A DNA stretch of 64,000 bases. Origin: Amycolatopsis sp. MtRt-6 (GTDB taxonomy: Bacteria > Actinomycetota > Actinomycetes > Mycobacteriales > Pseudonocardiaceae). Below are positions 34,506 through 42,531 of the stretch, piece after piece (the first letter of the stretch is position 1; each line of letters opens with the position of its first letter). A program made the translations under genes and the position numbers. The notes below the pieces were generated by a model, which did not search any database, was not told the origin of the DNA, and was given only the letters and a program-made list of their open reading frames with translations. The stretch is from contig NZ_JADWPD010000022.1 in NCBI RefSeq assembly GCF_017308975.1, forward strand, positions 1-64,000. The letters are read 5' to 3'.

Positions 34506-35262
34506 CGCGGGCCACGAAGAACACCCGGCGGAACTCGAACCAGGTGACGCCGTCAGGCCGCGCCGGGTACGCCGAGTCCAGCAGCGGCGCGAGTGCGGCG
34601 CGGAACCGCTCCCACTCGGCGTCGGACAGCGCCGCGCGGATCGGGCGCAACGCCGTCCCGGTGATCCACTCCAGCACCGGGGACGGCCCGCGCAACGGCT
34701 GCGCGTACGTCGTCTCCCAGGCGTCGACCTCGCAGCCCGCGTCGGCGAGGAGGTCCGCGTACTCCAGCGGGGCCGAGACCGCGTCGTCCTCGCGCAGCAC
34801 CACCTCGGCCAGGCGCGACGCCCAGGCCAGGGACGCCGCCAGCTCGCGGGTCAGCACGTGCGAAGGCGCGTTGAAGTTCCCCGGGACCTGCACCGCCAGG
34901 GACGCACCCGCGGGCAGCTGGGACACCCAGCGGCGGAGCAGGGGCAAGTGGTCCGGCACCCACTGCAGGACGGCGTTCGACACCACGACGTCGGTGTCGG
35001 GCGCCGGCCTCCAGTCGCGGACGTCGAGCAGCGCCGCGTCGAGGCCGCGGGCCCGCGCTGCCGCCACCATTTCGGGTGAACTGTCGCCGCACTCCAGGCT
35101 GGCCGAGGGCCAGCGGTCACGCAGGGACACCGTCAGGTTGCCCGGGCCGCAGCCGAGGTCGACGACGCGCCGCGGGGACGCCGCCCCGATGCGCGCGACC
35201 AGGTCGTAAAACGGCCGGGCCCGCAGGTCGGCGTAGTCGAGGTACTTGCCCGGATCCCACAC
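34495..35262 (-). CDS. tam: Trans-aconitate 2-methyltransferase
   Basis: 255 residues, class I SAM-dependent methyltransferase. The start (VWDPGKYLDYADLRARPFYD) and motif I (VVDLGCGPGNLTVSL) match the Tam family closely, followed by LQWVPDH and the family C-terminus. Tam methylates trans-aconitate, a spontaneous isomer that inhibits aconitase. GTG start at 35262. A double palindrome lies 20 bases upstream. Confidence 0.9.
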   Translation of the reverse strand: MWDPGKYLDYADLRARPFYDLVARIGAASPRRVVDLGCGPGNLTVSLRDRWPSASLECGDSSPEMVAAARARGLDAALLDVRDWRPAPDTDVVVSNAVLQWVPDHLPLLRRWVSQLPAGASLAVQVPGNFNAPSHVLTRELAASLAWASRLAEVVLREDDAVSAPLEYADLLADAGCEVDAWETTYAQPLRGPSPVLEWITGTALRPIRAALSDAEWERFRAALAPLLDSAYPARPDGVTWFEFRRVFFVARVSA

Positions 35263-35281
35263 GGCCGCCTCCCAAAGAAAC

Positions 35282-35310
35282 AGTACGCCTGTACTGAGTA
35301 CGAGCGTACT
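35282..35310. promoter_or_regulatory. Twin AGTAC-N4-GTACT palindromes
   Basis: AGTACGCCTGTACT (35282-35295) and AGTACGAGCGTACT (35297-35310) are two identical-arm palindromes separated by one base, placed 20 bases before tam and touching the 3' end of the preceding gene. The 15-bp period would put two dimers on nearly opposite faces of the helix. No regulator gene is adjacent. Confidence 0.6.
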
Positions 35311-35311
35311 G

Positions 35312-35833
35312 CTACTCCGCCGGGTTGACCAGCTTCGCGGCGACCTGCTCGGCAATGGCCTCGACCAGCGCGACGTCCGTGCCCGGGTCCGGCCGGACCT
35401 GGAGCACCGTGCCGTCGCGGCCGGGCACCTTGCGCTGGACGAACCACGCTCCCCCGGACCCGATCTCCTGCCGGTGCCGCGAGCGGATCGAGCCCTCGAC
35501 GCGCTGGTAGGCCTCGCGCGGCAGCTTGCCCGGCGACGGCAGCCGGAACCGCACCGGCGGCAGGTCGGCCAGCACGACCGCCGAGCCCGCCGTCCCGGCC
35601 TCGGCCGACTCCGTCAGCGTGAACACGCCGTCCGCCCAGGCCGCCTTGCCGACGAGGTGCCAGCCGACGCGGCGGGCCCCCTCCTCGGCCGGGACCCACA
35701 GGCCCAGCGCCGTCACGACCAGGTGCCCGCCGCCCTCGACCGGGGCGCTGACGACGACGTCCTCGCCCGGCGCCAGCGCGCCGGCGAAGCCCGGAGGCGT
35801 GCGGTCGCCCAGCAACCGGCGCAGGAAACTCAT
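35312..35833 (-). CDS. Conserved hypothetical protein following dnaG
   Basis: 173 residues, soluble, with an N-terminal MSFLRRLLGDRTPPGFAG and a beta-rich middle. It begins one base after the dnaG stop, so the two are cotranscribed. Such a gene often follows dnaG in actinomycetes. No domain recognised. Confidence 0.75.
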   Translation of the reverse strand: MSFLRRLLGDRTPPGFAGALAPGEDVVVSAPVEGGGHLVVTALGLWVPAEEGARRVGWHLVGKAAWADGVFTLTESAEAGTAGSAVVLADLPPVRFRLPSPGKLPREAYQRVEGSIRSRHRQEIGSGGAWFVQRKVPGRDGTVLQVRPDPGTDVALVEAIAEQVAAKLVNPAE

Positions 35834-35834
35834 C

Positions 35835-37748
35835 TCAGCTCCACGCGCCGGCGGCCGCCTGCTCGCCCAGCGACTTCTTGTACTGCTCCAGCGCGACGAG
35901 GTCGCCGAACAGCGCGCGGTAGTCGTCCGGCGCTTCGACCGGCGACAGCCGCTGCAGCTTGCCCTTGATCTCCGCGATCTGCCGCCCGACGAGCCCCTCC
36001 TGCAGGCGCGCGAGGATCGACGAGATGTACCGGGAATCGACCTCGTCCTTGGCCTGCAACGGTTCCACGGCCAGCTCCGACAGCACCCGCCGGACCGTCC
36101 CTTCCGGACAGTGCGGGGCGGCCGCGTCCAGCAGGGCCGGCCCGGTCAGGCCCGATCCCGCGCCACCGGCCTTCAAAACGGCTTCGTGGACGGCCACGTA
36201 CACCGGGTGCGTGAAGGCTTCCAGGGGCAGCGCGTCGTACTCGGGTCCGGCGATCGCGGGCTGCTGCAGCGCGGCCTTGAGCGCCTCGCGCTGCACCGCG
36301 AACCGCGGGTCCTTCGGAGCAGGCCGGGCGACGTCCTGGGTGGGCGCCGCCGGCGCCGCCTGGGCCCGCGCCGGCTGCCGGGCGGGTGCGCCGCCACGCT
36401 TGTCCGTCGCGCCCGCGGACCCGCGGACGCGGTTGACGACCTGGGCGACGTCCTGCCAGCCCACCCACCAGGCGAGCTTCGACGCGTAGCCGTCGCGGGC
36501 CGCGCGATCCTTGATCGACGCCACCATCGGCACGGTCTTCTGCAGCGCCGCGACCTGGCCGTCGACCGAGTCGAGGTCGTAGTTCTTGAGCGTGCTGCGG
36601 ATGACGAACTCGAACAACGGCGTCCGGCGCGCGACCAGGTCCTTCACCGCGCTGTCGCCCTTGGCCAGCCGCAGCTCGCAGGGGTCCATGCCATCCGGCG
36701 CCACCGCGATGTACGTCTGGCCCGCGAACGTCTGGTCGCCCTCGAACGCCTTCAGGGCGGCCTTCTGGCCCGCTTCGTCGCCGTCGAAGGTGAAGATCAC
36801 TTCGCCGCGGAAAGCGTCGTCGTCCATCATCAGCCGGCGAAGCACCTTCATGTGGTCTTCGCCGAACGCCGTGCCCGACGACGCCACCGCCGTCGGCACG
36901 CCCGCCGCGTGCATCGCCATCACGTCGGTGTAGCCCTCGACCACGACGACCTGGTGCCGCTTCGCGATCTCGCGCTTGGCCAGGTCGAGGCCGAACATGA
37001 CCTGGGACTTCTTGTAGATCGGCGACTCGGCGGTGTTGAGGTACTTCGCCGAGATGCGGTCGTCTTCGAACAGCCGCCGCGCGCCGAAGCCGACGACGTC
37101 GTTGCCGACGTCGCGGATCGGCCAGACCAGCCGCCGGTGGAACCGGTCCATCGGGCCGCGCTGGCCCTCCTTGGACAGCCCCGCGGTGAGCAGCTCCTTG
37201 ACCTCGAAGCCGCGGTTGAGCAGGAACTTCGTCAGCTTGTCCCAGCCGCCGGGCGCGTACCCGCAGCCGAACGTCTTCGCCATCGCGGCGTCGAACCCGC
37301 GCTCGGACAGGAAGTCCCGCGCCGGGCGCGCCTCGTCGGTGACCAGCTGCTCGGCGTAGAACTCCTGCGCGAGGCGGTGTGCCTCGACCAGCCGGGTGCG
37401 GCTGCCGCGGTCGCGCTGGACGGTCGCGCCGCCGCCTTCGTAAGTGAGCCGGATGCCGACCCGGTCGGCCAGCCGCTCGACGGCCTCCACGAACGAGATC
37501 AGGTCGATCTTCTGGATGAACTTGATCACGTCGCCGCCCTCGCCACAGCCGAAGCAGTGGAAGGTCCCGTGCGTCGGGCGGACGTTGAACGACGGGGTCT
37601 TCTCGTTGTGGAACGGGCAGAGGCCCTTCAGGCTGCCCCCACCGGCGCGGCGCAGCGCCACGTACTCCCCGACGACCTCGTCGATCCGGTTCCGCTCGCG
37701 CACCTCCGCGATGTCGCTCTCCCGAATCCGTCCTGCCACGCAGCCCAC
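35835..37748 (-). CDS. dnaG: DNA primase
   Basis: 637 residues; makes RNA primers at the replication fork. Zinc-binding N-terminus (CPFHNEKTPSF, CFGCGEGGD), the RNA polymerase core with QVVVVEGYTDVMAMHAAGV in parts and the TOPRIM pattern FTFDGDEAGQKAA, then a C-terminal helicase-binding part. GTG starts at 37748 and 37739 are both possible. It is divergent from the ECF41 gene and leads an operon with the hypothetical gene that follows. Confidence 0.97.
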   Translation of the reverse strand: MGCVAGRIRESDIAEVRERNRIDEVVGEYVALRRAGGGSLKGLCPFHNEKTPSFNVRPTHGTFHCFGCGEGGDVIKFIQKIDLISFVEAVERLADRVGIRLTYEGGGATVQRDRGSRTRLVEAHRLAQEFYAEQLVTDEARPARDFLSERGFDAAMAKTFGCGYAPGGWDKLTKFLLNRGFEVKELLTAGLSKEGQRGPMDRFHRRLVWPIRDVGNDVVGFGARRLFEDDRISAKYLNTAESPIYKKSQVMFGLDLAKREIAKRHQVVVVEGYTDVMAMHAAGVPTAVASSGTAFGEDHMKVLRRLMMDDDAFRGEVIFTFDGDEAGQKAALKAFEGDQTFAGQTYIAVAPDGMDPCELRLAKGDSAVKDLVARRTPLFEFVIRSTLKNYDLDSVDGQVAALQKTVPMVASIKDRAARDGYASKLAWWVGWQDVAQVVNRVRGSAGATDKRGGAPARQPARAQAAPAAPTQDVARPAPKDPRFAVQREALKAALQQPAIAGPEYDALPLEAFTHPVYVAVHEAVLKAGGAGSGLTGPALLDAAAPHCPEGTVRRVLSELAVEPLQAKDEVDSRYISSILARLQEGLVGRQIAEIKGKLQRLSPVEAPDDYRALFGDLVALEQYKKSLGEQAAAGAWS

Positions 37749-37798
37749 TCTAGTCTTTCCCGTTTCCCGGCTCCTCCCGTGTGCGGCACACTCGGGAC

Positions 37799-38752
37799 AT
37801 GGCCTCCACGACCACCACCCAGGACACGCTCGCCGCGCAGTTCGCCGAGCACCGCGGCCACCTGATCGGGGTGGCCTACCGGCTGACCGGCACCCGCGCC
37901 GACGCCGAGGACGCCGTCCAGGAGTCCTGGTTCCGGCTGGCCGGGCTGGACGAGGCCGGCCGGGCGGGGATCCGCGACCTGCGGGCCTGGCTGACCACGG
38001 TCGTCGGCCGGATCTGCCTCGACCGGCTCAAGTCGGCCGCCGCGCAGCGGGAGCGCTACGTCGGCAACTGGCTGCCCGAGCCGGTCGTCACGCCGTTCGG
38101 GCGGCCGGTGAGCGAGGACCCGCTGGACGTCGCCGTCCGCGACGACGGGCTGCGGATGGCCGCGCTCGTCGTCCTCGACAAGCTGACGCCGGAGCAACGC
38201 GTCGCGTTCGTGCTGCACGACGCCTTCTCGGTGCCGTTCACGGAGATCGCGGACGCGCTCGGCGTCTCGGTCGCCGCCGCGCGGCAGTACGCGTCGCGCG
38301 GCCGCAAGGCCCTCGCCGACGCCGATCCGGCGCCGCGCGTCCCCCTGGAGGACCAGGCGAAGATCCTCGAGAAGTTCGTCATCGCGCTGCAGGCCGGGGA
38401 CGTCCGGGCGATGACCGAGCTGCTCGCCCCGGACGTCGTGCTCATCGGCGACTCGAACGGCAAGGGCCGGACCACGCGCCAGCGCATCGTCGGCGCGGAC
38501 AAGATCGCCCGCTTCTTCATCGGCCTCACGAGCAAGTACCCGCCCGGCGTGCTCACCGGCGGCACGCCGGTGCTCGTCAACGGCGACCTGGGGTTCCACC
38601 TCGCTCCGCAGCCGGGCGAGGACGGCTTCTTCGCCCTCGACGAGCACGTGCAGGCGATGACCGTCCGCGACGGGAAGATCGTGGCGATCTACGACGTCGT
38701 CAACCCCGACAAGCTGGCCCGGATCACGCGTCCCGGCGACGCACCGTCGTGA
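37799..38752 (+). CDS. ECF41-group sigma factor (second copy)
   Basis: 317 residues from ATG 37799 (a GTG at 37781 would add six). Region 2 (GVAYRLTGTRADAEDAVQES), linker WLPEP, region 4, and a SnoaL-like extension ending in NPDKL: the ECF41 signature set, with GDSNGKG in place of DGGGK. No ECF41-type promoter was seen directly upstream. A carboxymuconolactone decarboxylase-family gene, the usual ECF41 partner, lies 0.8 kb beyond, on the opposite strand. The 3' end overlaps the convergent permease by 29 bases. Confidence 0.9.
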   Translation: MASTTTTQDTLAAQFAEHRGHLIGVAYRLTGTRADAEDAVQESWFRLAGLDEAGRAGIRDLRAWLTTVVGRICLDRLKSAAAQRERYVGNWLPEPVVTPFGRPVSEDPLDVAVRDDGLRMAALVVLDKLTPEQRVAFVLHDAFSVPFTEIADALGVSVAAARQYASRGRKALADADPAPRVPLEDQAKILEKFVIALQAGDVRAMTELLAPDVVLIGDSNGKGRTTRQRIVGADKIARFFIGLTSKYPPGVLTGGTPVLVNGDLGFHLAPQPGEDGFFALDEHVQAMTVRDGKIVAIYDVVNPDKLARITRPGDAPS

Positions 38753-39494
38753 TCCCGGCGGCGAGGAGGACAGCGGCGAAGGCGCCGAAGTAGGCCAGCG
38801 CCCAGCCCGGGCTCAGCGGCGAGTCGGACAGGACGGCCGCGTTGCCGCCGTCCCGGCCCGCGTTGGCCTCGCCGCTCCCGCTCAGGAACTTCGTGACGGC
38901 GTTCAGCGGCAGCCACCGGTGGATCGCCGCCCCGGCCCGCGGGATCAGCTGGACGACGTTCTCCGCCATCAGCGGGTAGGCGACGAGCACGGCCACGGCG
39001 CCGGCCGTGTAGCGCACGAGCAGGCCGACACCGACCCCGCAGACGGCGGCCAGCGCGAACACCGGCCCGGTGCCGGCGACGATCCGCCAGTCGGCGGCGC
39101 TGTCCAGGGCCAGGTCGGCGTCCGGGGCGAGGACCCTGGCCACCAGCCAGGCGGTGAACGCGGCCGCTTCGCCGAGCAGGAACGCGTACCCGGCGACGAG
39201 CGCGGCCTTGGCCAGCAGCACCGGCGTCCGGCTCGGCACGGCCTGGAAGGTGCCGTGGATCGTGCCGGAGTGGTACTCGCTGGTCACGGCGAGCGCGGCC
39301 AGCACCAGCACGGCGACCAGCGCGAGCTGGTAGCCGAACTGCGTGCTGGCGACCGTCGGCGGCAGGCGCGACTCACCGGCGCTGAGCGCGGTGATCGCGG
39401 CCGGCATGGCCAGCGCGACCACGGTGAAGACACCGCACACCCAGGGCGTGGCGATGCTGAAGAGCTTGATCCGTTCACTGGCGACGAGGTGCAT
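38724..39494 (-). CDS. ABC-2 type permease, no ATPase partner nearby
   Basis: 256 residues, six membrane helices. LVASERIKLFSIATPWVCG at the start and EYHSGTIHGTFQAVPSR are typical of ABC-2 permeases of the antibiotic or lipid export type. No ATPase is adjacent, so it must use one encoded elsewhere or be a leftover. It lies 62 bases downstream of the CMD gene. Confidence 0.82.
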   Translation of the reverse strand: MHLVASERIKLFSIATPWVCGVFTVVALAMPAAITALSAGESRLPPTVASTQFGYQLALVAVLVLAALAVTSEYHSGTIHGTFQAVPSRTPVLLAKAALVAGYAFLLGEAAAFTAWLVARVLAPDADLALDSAADWRIVAGTGPVFALAAVCGVGVGLLVRYTAGAVAVLVAYPLMAENVVQLIPRAGAAIHRWLPLNAVTKFLSGSGEANAGRDGGNAAVLSDSPLSPGWALAYFGAFAAVLLAAGITTVRRRDA

Positions 39495-39556
39495 GCGGGC
39501 ACGATCCCGCGGCGGATCCCGGCGGCGCGTCCCACCGGAGTCGGGTTCCCCGCCTC

Positions 39557-40123
39557 CTACGGCAGCGGGACCCGGCACGCGTCGCCGGAGGTGAAGCCCT
39601 GGTCGACGATGCCGAGCGCGCTGTTCATCCGGGCGCGGGAGTTCTCCAGCGCGATCTGGTAGGTCAGCTCGAGGACGCCGTCGCGGCCGAACTCGCGCTC
39701 GAGCTCGGCGACCTGCTCGTCGGTCACGGTCACCTGGTCCCCGGACATCGCGTCGGCGTAGGCGAGCGCCAGCCGCTCCTGGTGGCTGAAGGCGGGTGAC
39801 GTGGCGTAGTCGTCGATCTTCGTGAGCCGCTCGATGTCGAGGCCGTCGTGCTTCTGCAGCATGGTGCCGAAGTCGACGCACCACGAGCAGCCGATCCGGG
39901 TCGCGACCCGGTAGACGGCGAGCTCCCGCACGTTCGCCGGGACCTTCTTCGACGCGCGCTCGGCCAGCAGCTCGTGCACCACGGACGTCCGCAGGAGCCC
40001 GGGGTGGTGCGCGGTGACGGCCAGCGGCTCGGGCACGGCGCCGTAGCGGCGGCCGGCGAACCGGTAGGCGAGCTTGAGGAACAACCCGGCCTCGGACGTC
40101 TTCTTCGCGGGGATGCGCGGCAT
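39557..40123 (-). CDS. Carboxymuconolactone decarboxylase/AhpD-like protein
   Basis: 188 residues. The redox-active CxxC (RIGCSWCVDFG) and the following helix pattern mark the CMD/AhpD superfamily, peroxidase-like enzymes with a cysteine pair. Such proteins are the recurrent target genes of ECF41 sigma factors, which fits the ECF41 gene nearby. It starts 22 bases after the MFS gene and is probably cotranscribed with it. Confidence 0.88.
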   Translation of the reverse strand: MPRIPAKKTSEAGLFLKLAYRFAGRRYGAVPEPLAVTAHHPGLLRTSVVHELLAERASKKVPANVRELAVYRVATRIGCSWCVDFGTMLQKHDGLDIERLTKIDDYATSPAFSHQERLALAYADAMSGDQVTVTDEQVAELEREFGRDGVLELTYQIALENSRARMNSALGIVDQGFTSGDACRVPLP

Positions 40124-40145
40124 TTCGGTCTCCTTCGTCTCGGTC

Positions 40146-41504
40146 CTACGAGCTGGACGAGACGGCTTCCGAAGACGTGACAGCCGGCGATGTGAGCCAC
40201 GCCACCAGCATCGTCGCGGCCGCCGCGGCGAAGACCACGGTCAGGCCCGGCGCGGCCAGCCCGCCGGTGCCGGCCAGCGCGAGCCAGCCGAACACCGCGG
40301 CCCCGGCCAGCCCGCCGGCCTGCCGGGCGAAGGTCAGCGACCCCAGCGTGACACCCAGCAGTGTCCGGTCCGCCCGCGTCTGGCCGAGGACGGTGTAGGC
40401 GGACGTGCAGACGGCGAAGGCCGCGCCGATCGCGAACAGCCCCGGGGCGAGCAGCCACGGTGTGCCGCCGAACGCGGCCGCGGCGGCGATCGCGGCGAGC
40501 CCGGCCGTGCCGAGCACGCAGCCGAACCGGCCCCACCGCGTCATGTCCGGGTGCCGCCGGGCCTGCGCGGCGAACGACGTCGACAGGACGAGCTGGCCCG
40601 CGGTCATGGCGACGAGCAGCAACCCGGTCGCGGCCGCTTGCGCGCCGAGCGCGGCGACCAGGGCGACGTAGGTGAAGGTGCCGTAGAGCGCGGCGCCCGC
40701 CAGGCCGTTGACCACCACCGCGCGCTTGAGGACGACGTCGGCGAACACTTTCGGCGAGATCAGCGGGCTCGGCGTGCGGCGCTGCCGCCGGACGAACAGG
40801 AAACCGGCCACCACTGTCGTGCCGAGCAGCACCGGCGTCCACAGTGGACTCCGGGCGAGCGCGTCGACCGTGCCGAGCGCGACGACGGCGGCACCCGCGG
40901 CGGCCAGCAGCGCGCTGCCCAGGACGTCGAACTTTTCGGTGCTCTGCCCCGGTTTCGCGGGCAAGCCGCGCAGCCCGAGGACGAGGGCGGGCACGCTCAG
41001 CGGCAGGTTGACCAGGAAGATCCACCGCCAGCCGGGGCCGGCCGCGAGCAGCCCGCCCAGTGGCGGCCCGCCGAGGGTGGCCACCGCGAAGACGGCTGTC
41101 TGCCAGCCCTGCCGGCGCAGCAGCTCGTCGCGCTCGAACAGCTCGCCGAGCGCGCTCATCGCCGTGACGATCAGGCCGCTGCCGCCCAGCCCCTGCAGCG
41201 CGCGGGCGGCGATCAGCGAGCCGACGTCGGGCGCGGCGGCGCACCACGCGGACGCGGCGGCGAACACGAGGACCGACAGCGCGAAGGCGGCCCGGCGGCC
41301 GTACAGGTCGCCGAGCCTGCCGTGCAGCGGCGTCGCGACGGTCAGGGTCAGCAGGCCGGCGGCGGTGACCGCGACAAGCCCGGTGTGAGCGTGCAGATCG
41401 GCGCCGATCGAGGGCAGGGCCGCGGTGAGGACCAGGCCGTCCAGCTGGGCCATGGCCATCCCGAGCAGCAGGCCGGCGTAGGCGAGGTTCCGAGATGCGT
41501 GCAT
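40146..41504 (-). CDS. MFS drug efflux transporter
   Basis: About 452 residues with 12 or more membrane helices. Motif A (GRLGDLYGRRAAF) and motif C-like QGLGGSGLIVTAMSALGELF mark the drug:proton antiporter group (DHA). ATG at 41504 (MHASRN) is chosen over the upstream ATG at 41534, which lies across the operator. It is divergent from a MarR gene with a shared palindrome. Confidence 0.9.
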   Translation of the reverse strand: MHASRNLAYAGLLLGMAMAQLDGLVLTAALPSIGADLHAHTGLVAVTAAGLLTLTVATPLHGRLGDLYGRRAAFALSVLVFAAASAWCAAAPDVGSLIAARALQGLGGSGLIVTAMSALGELFERDELLRRQGWQTAVFAVATLGGPPLGGLLAAGPGWRWIFLVNLPLSVPALVLGLRGLPAKPGQSTEKFDVLGSALLAAAGAAVVALGTVDALARSPLWTPVLLGTTVVAGFLFVRRQRRTPSPLISPKVFADVVLKRAVVVNGLAGAALYGTFTYVALVAALGAQAAATGLLLVAMTAGQLVLSTSFAAQARRHPDMTRWGRFGCVLGTAGLAAIAAAAAFGGTPWLLAPGLFAIGAAFAVCTSAYTVLGQTRADRTLLGVTLGSLTFARQAGGLAGAAVFGWLALAGTGGLAAPGLTVVFAAAAATMLVAWLTSPAVTSSEAVSSSS

Positions 41505-41509
41505 AAAGC

Positions 41510-41525
41510 ACACGTTATAACGTGT
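41510..41525. promoter_or_regulatory. MarR operator
   Basis: ACACGTTATAACGTGT, a perfect 16-bp palindrome in the 24-base gap between MFS and MarR starts; outer GCATAA/TTATGC flanks extend the symmetry. It probably represses both genes. Confidence 0.85.
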
Positions 41526-41528
41526 CTT

Positions 41529-41978
41529 ATGCACACATCAAGCGAGGGTGGACCCGCCCTGTTCCGCTTGGTCCGGCACTGGGCACGCCAGTGGGCGCCG
41601 GACGTCGTCGAGCGCTTCGCCGACGACGCGCCGCCGTCGTGGACGGTGCCGAACCTCTTCGTCATCCAGGCGATCGACGGCGCGACCGGCGACGAGGTGA
41701 CGGTCGCGGACGTGGCACGCCAGCTGGGCATCGACCGCTCGGTGGCCAGCCGGATGGTGACCGAAGCGGCACGAGCGGGCTTCGTCGAACGCTCGACGTC
41801 GACCCGCGACGCCCGCCGCGCGGTGCTGGCCCTCACCGAACCGGCGAAGGAGTTCCTCGACGCTTCGCGGGCCCACCAGCGTCAGGCGTTCGAGGGGTTG
41901 GTGGGCCACTGGCCGGCGGCGGACCGCGAGCGGTTCGCCGGCTATCTGAGCCGGCTCGCGGACGAGGTTCTCGGCTGA
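41529..41978 (+). CDS. MarR family regulator
   Basis: 149 residues. Winged helix (EVTVADVARQLGIDRSVASR; the wing contains STRDARRAVLALT). Divergent from the MFS pump, with the operator just upstream; likely relieves repression when the pump's substrate is bound. Confidence 0.92.
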   Translation: MHTSSEGGPALFRLVRHWARQWAPDVVERFADDAPPSWTVPNLFVIQAIDGATGDEVTVADVARQLGIDRSVASRMVTEAARAGFVERSTSTRDARRAVLALTEPAKEFLDASRAHQRQAFEGLVGHWPAADRERFAGYLSRLADEVLG

Positions 41979-41997
41979 CGCCGTCCCCCGCGTCCGG

Positions 41998-42531
41998 CTA
42001 CTCCCCCGTGCCGCCGTCGATCGACTCGCGGATCAGGTCGGCGTGGCCGTTGTGCCGGCAGTACTCCTCGACCATGTGGACCAGGATCCAGCGCAGGCTC
42101 GGCGTGCTGCCGTCACGCAGGGGGCGCCGGGCCCGCTGCGACAGGTCGCCGTTCGCTTCGGTCATCGCCGCCCGCGAGCGCTTGACGGCGTCCTCCCAGA
42201 GGGCCACCAGCTGTTCCGGCGTGTCGTCGGCGGCGGAGTCCCAGTCCCAGTCGGGAGTGGTCGTCCAGTCGACCGCGTCGAACGGAGCCATCCGGTCACG
42301 GCCCAGCAGCACGTGGGAAAACCAGTGGTCCTCCACGTAGGCCAGGTGCTTGAGCAGCCCGCCGAGCGTCATCGTGGACGGCGGGTGCGTCGCGCGCAGG
42401 CCCGCGCTGTCCAGTCCGGCGCACTTCCAGGCCACGGTCGCGCGGTGGAAGTCCAGGAAGCCGAGGAGGGTGGCGGTTTCGTCACCGTCGAGGGGCGGCT
42501 CGGGCCGGCCCTGTTCGTCCACAGTGGTCAT
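41998..42531 (-). CDS. DinB/DUF664 family protein
   Basis: 177 residues, four-helix-bundle metal-binding fold. Conserved His in LKHLAYVEDHWF and the final HMVEEYCRHNGHADLIRE are typical. Family members can be mycothiol- or bacillithiol-dependent transferases. Its ATG overlaps the stop of the membrane protein gene (ATGA), so it is coupled to that operon. Confidence 0.88.
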   Translation of the reverse strand: MTTVDEQGRPEPPLDGDETATLLGFLDFHRATVAWKCAGLDSAGLRATHPPSTMTLGGLLKHLAYVEDHWFSHVLLGRDRMAPFDAVDWTTTPDWDWDSAADDTPEQLVALWEDAVKRSRAAMTEANGDLSQRARRPLRDGSTPSLRWILVHMVEEYCRHNGHADLIRESIDGGTGE

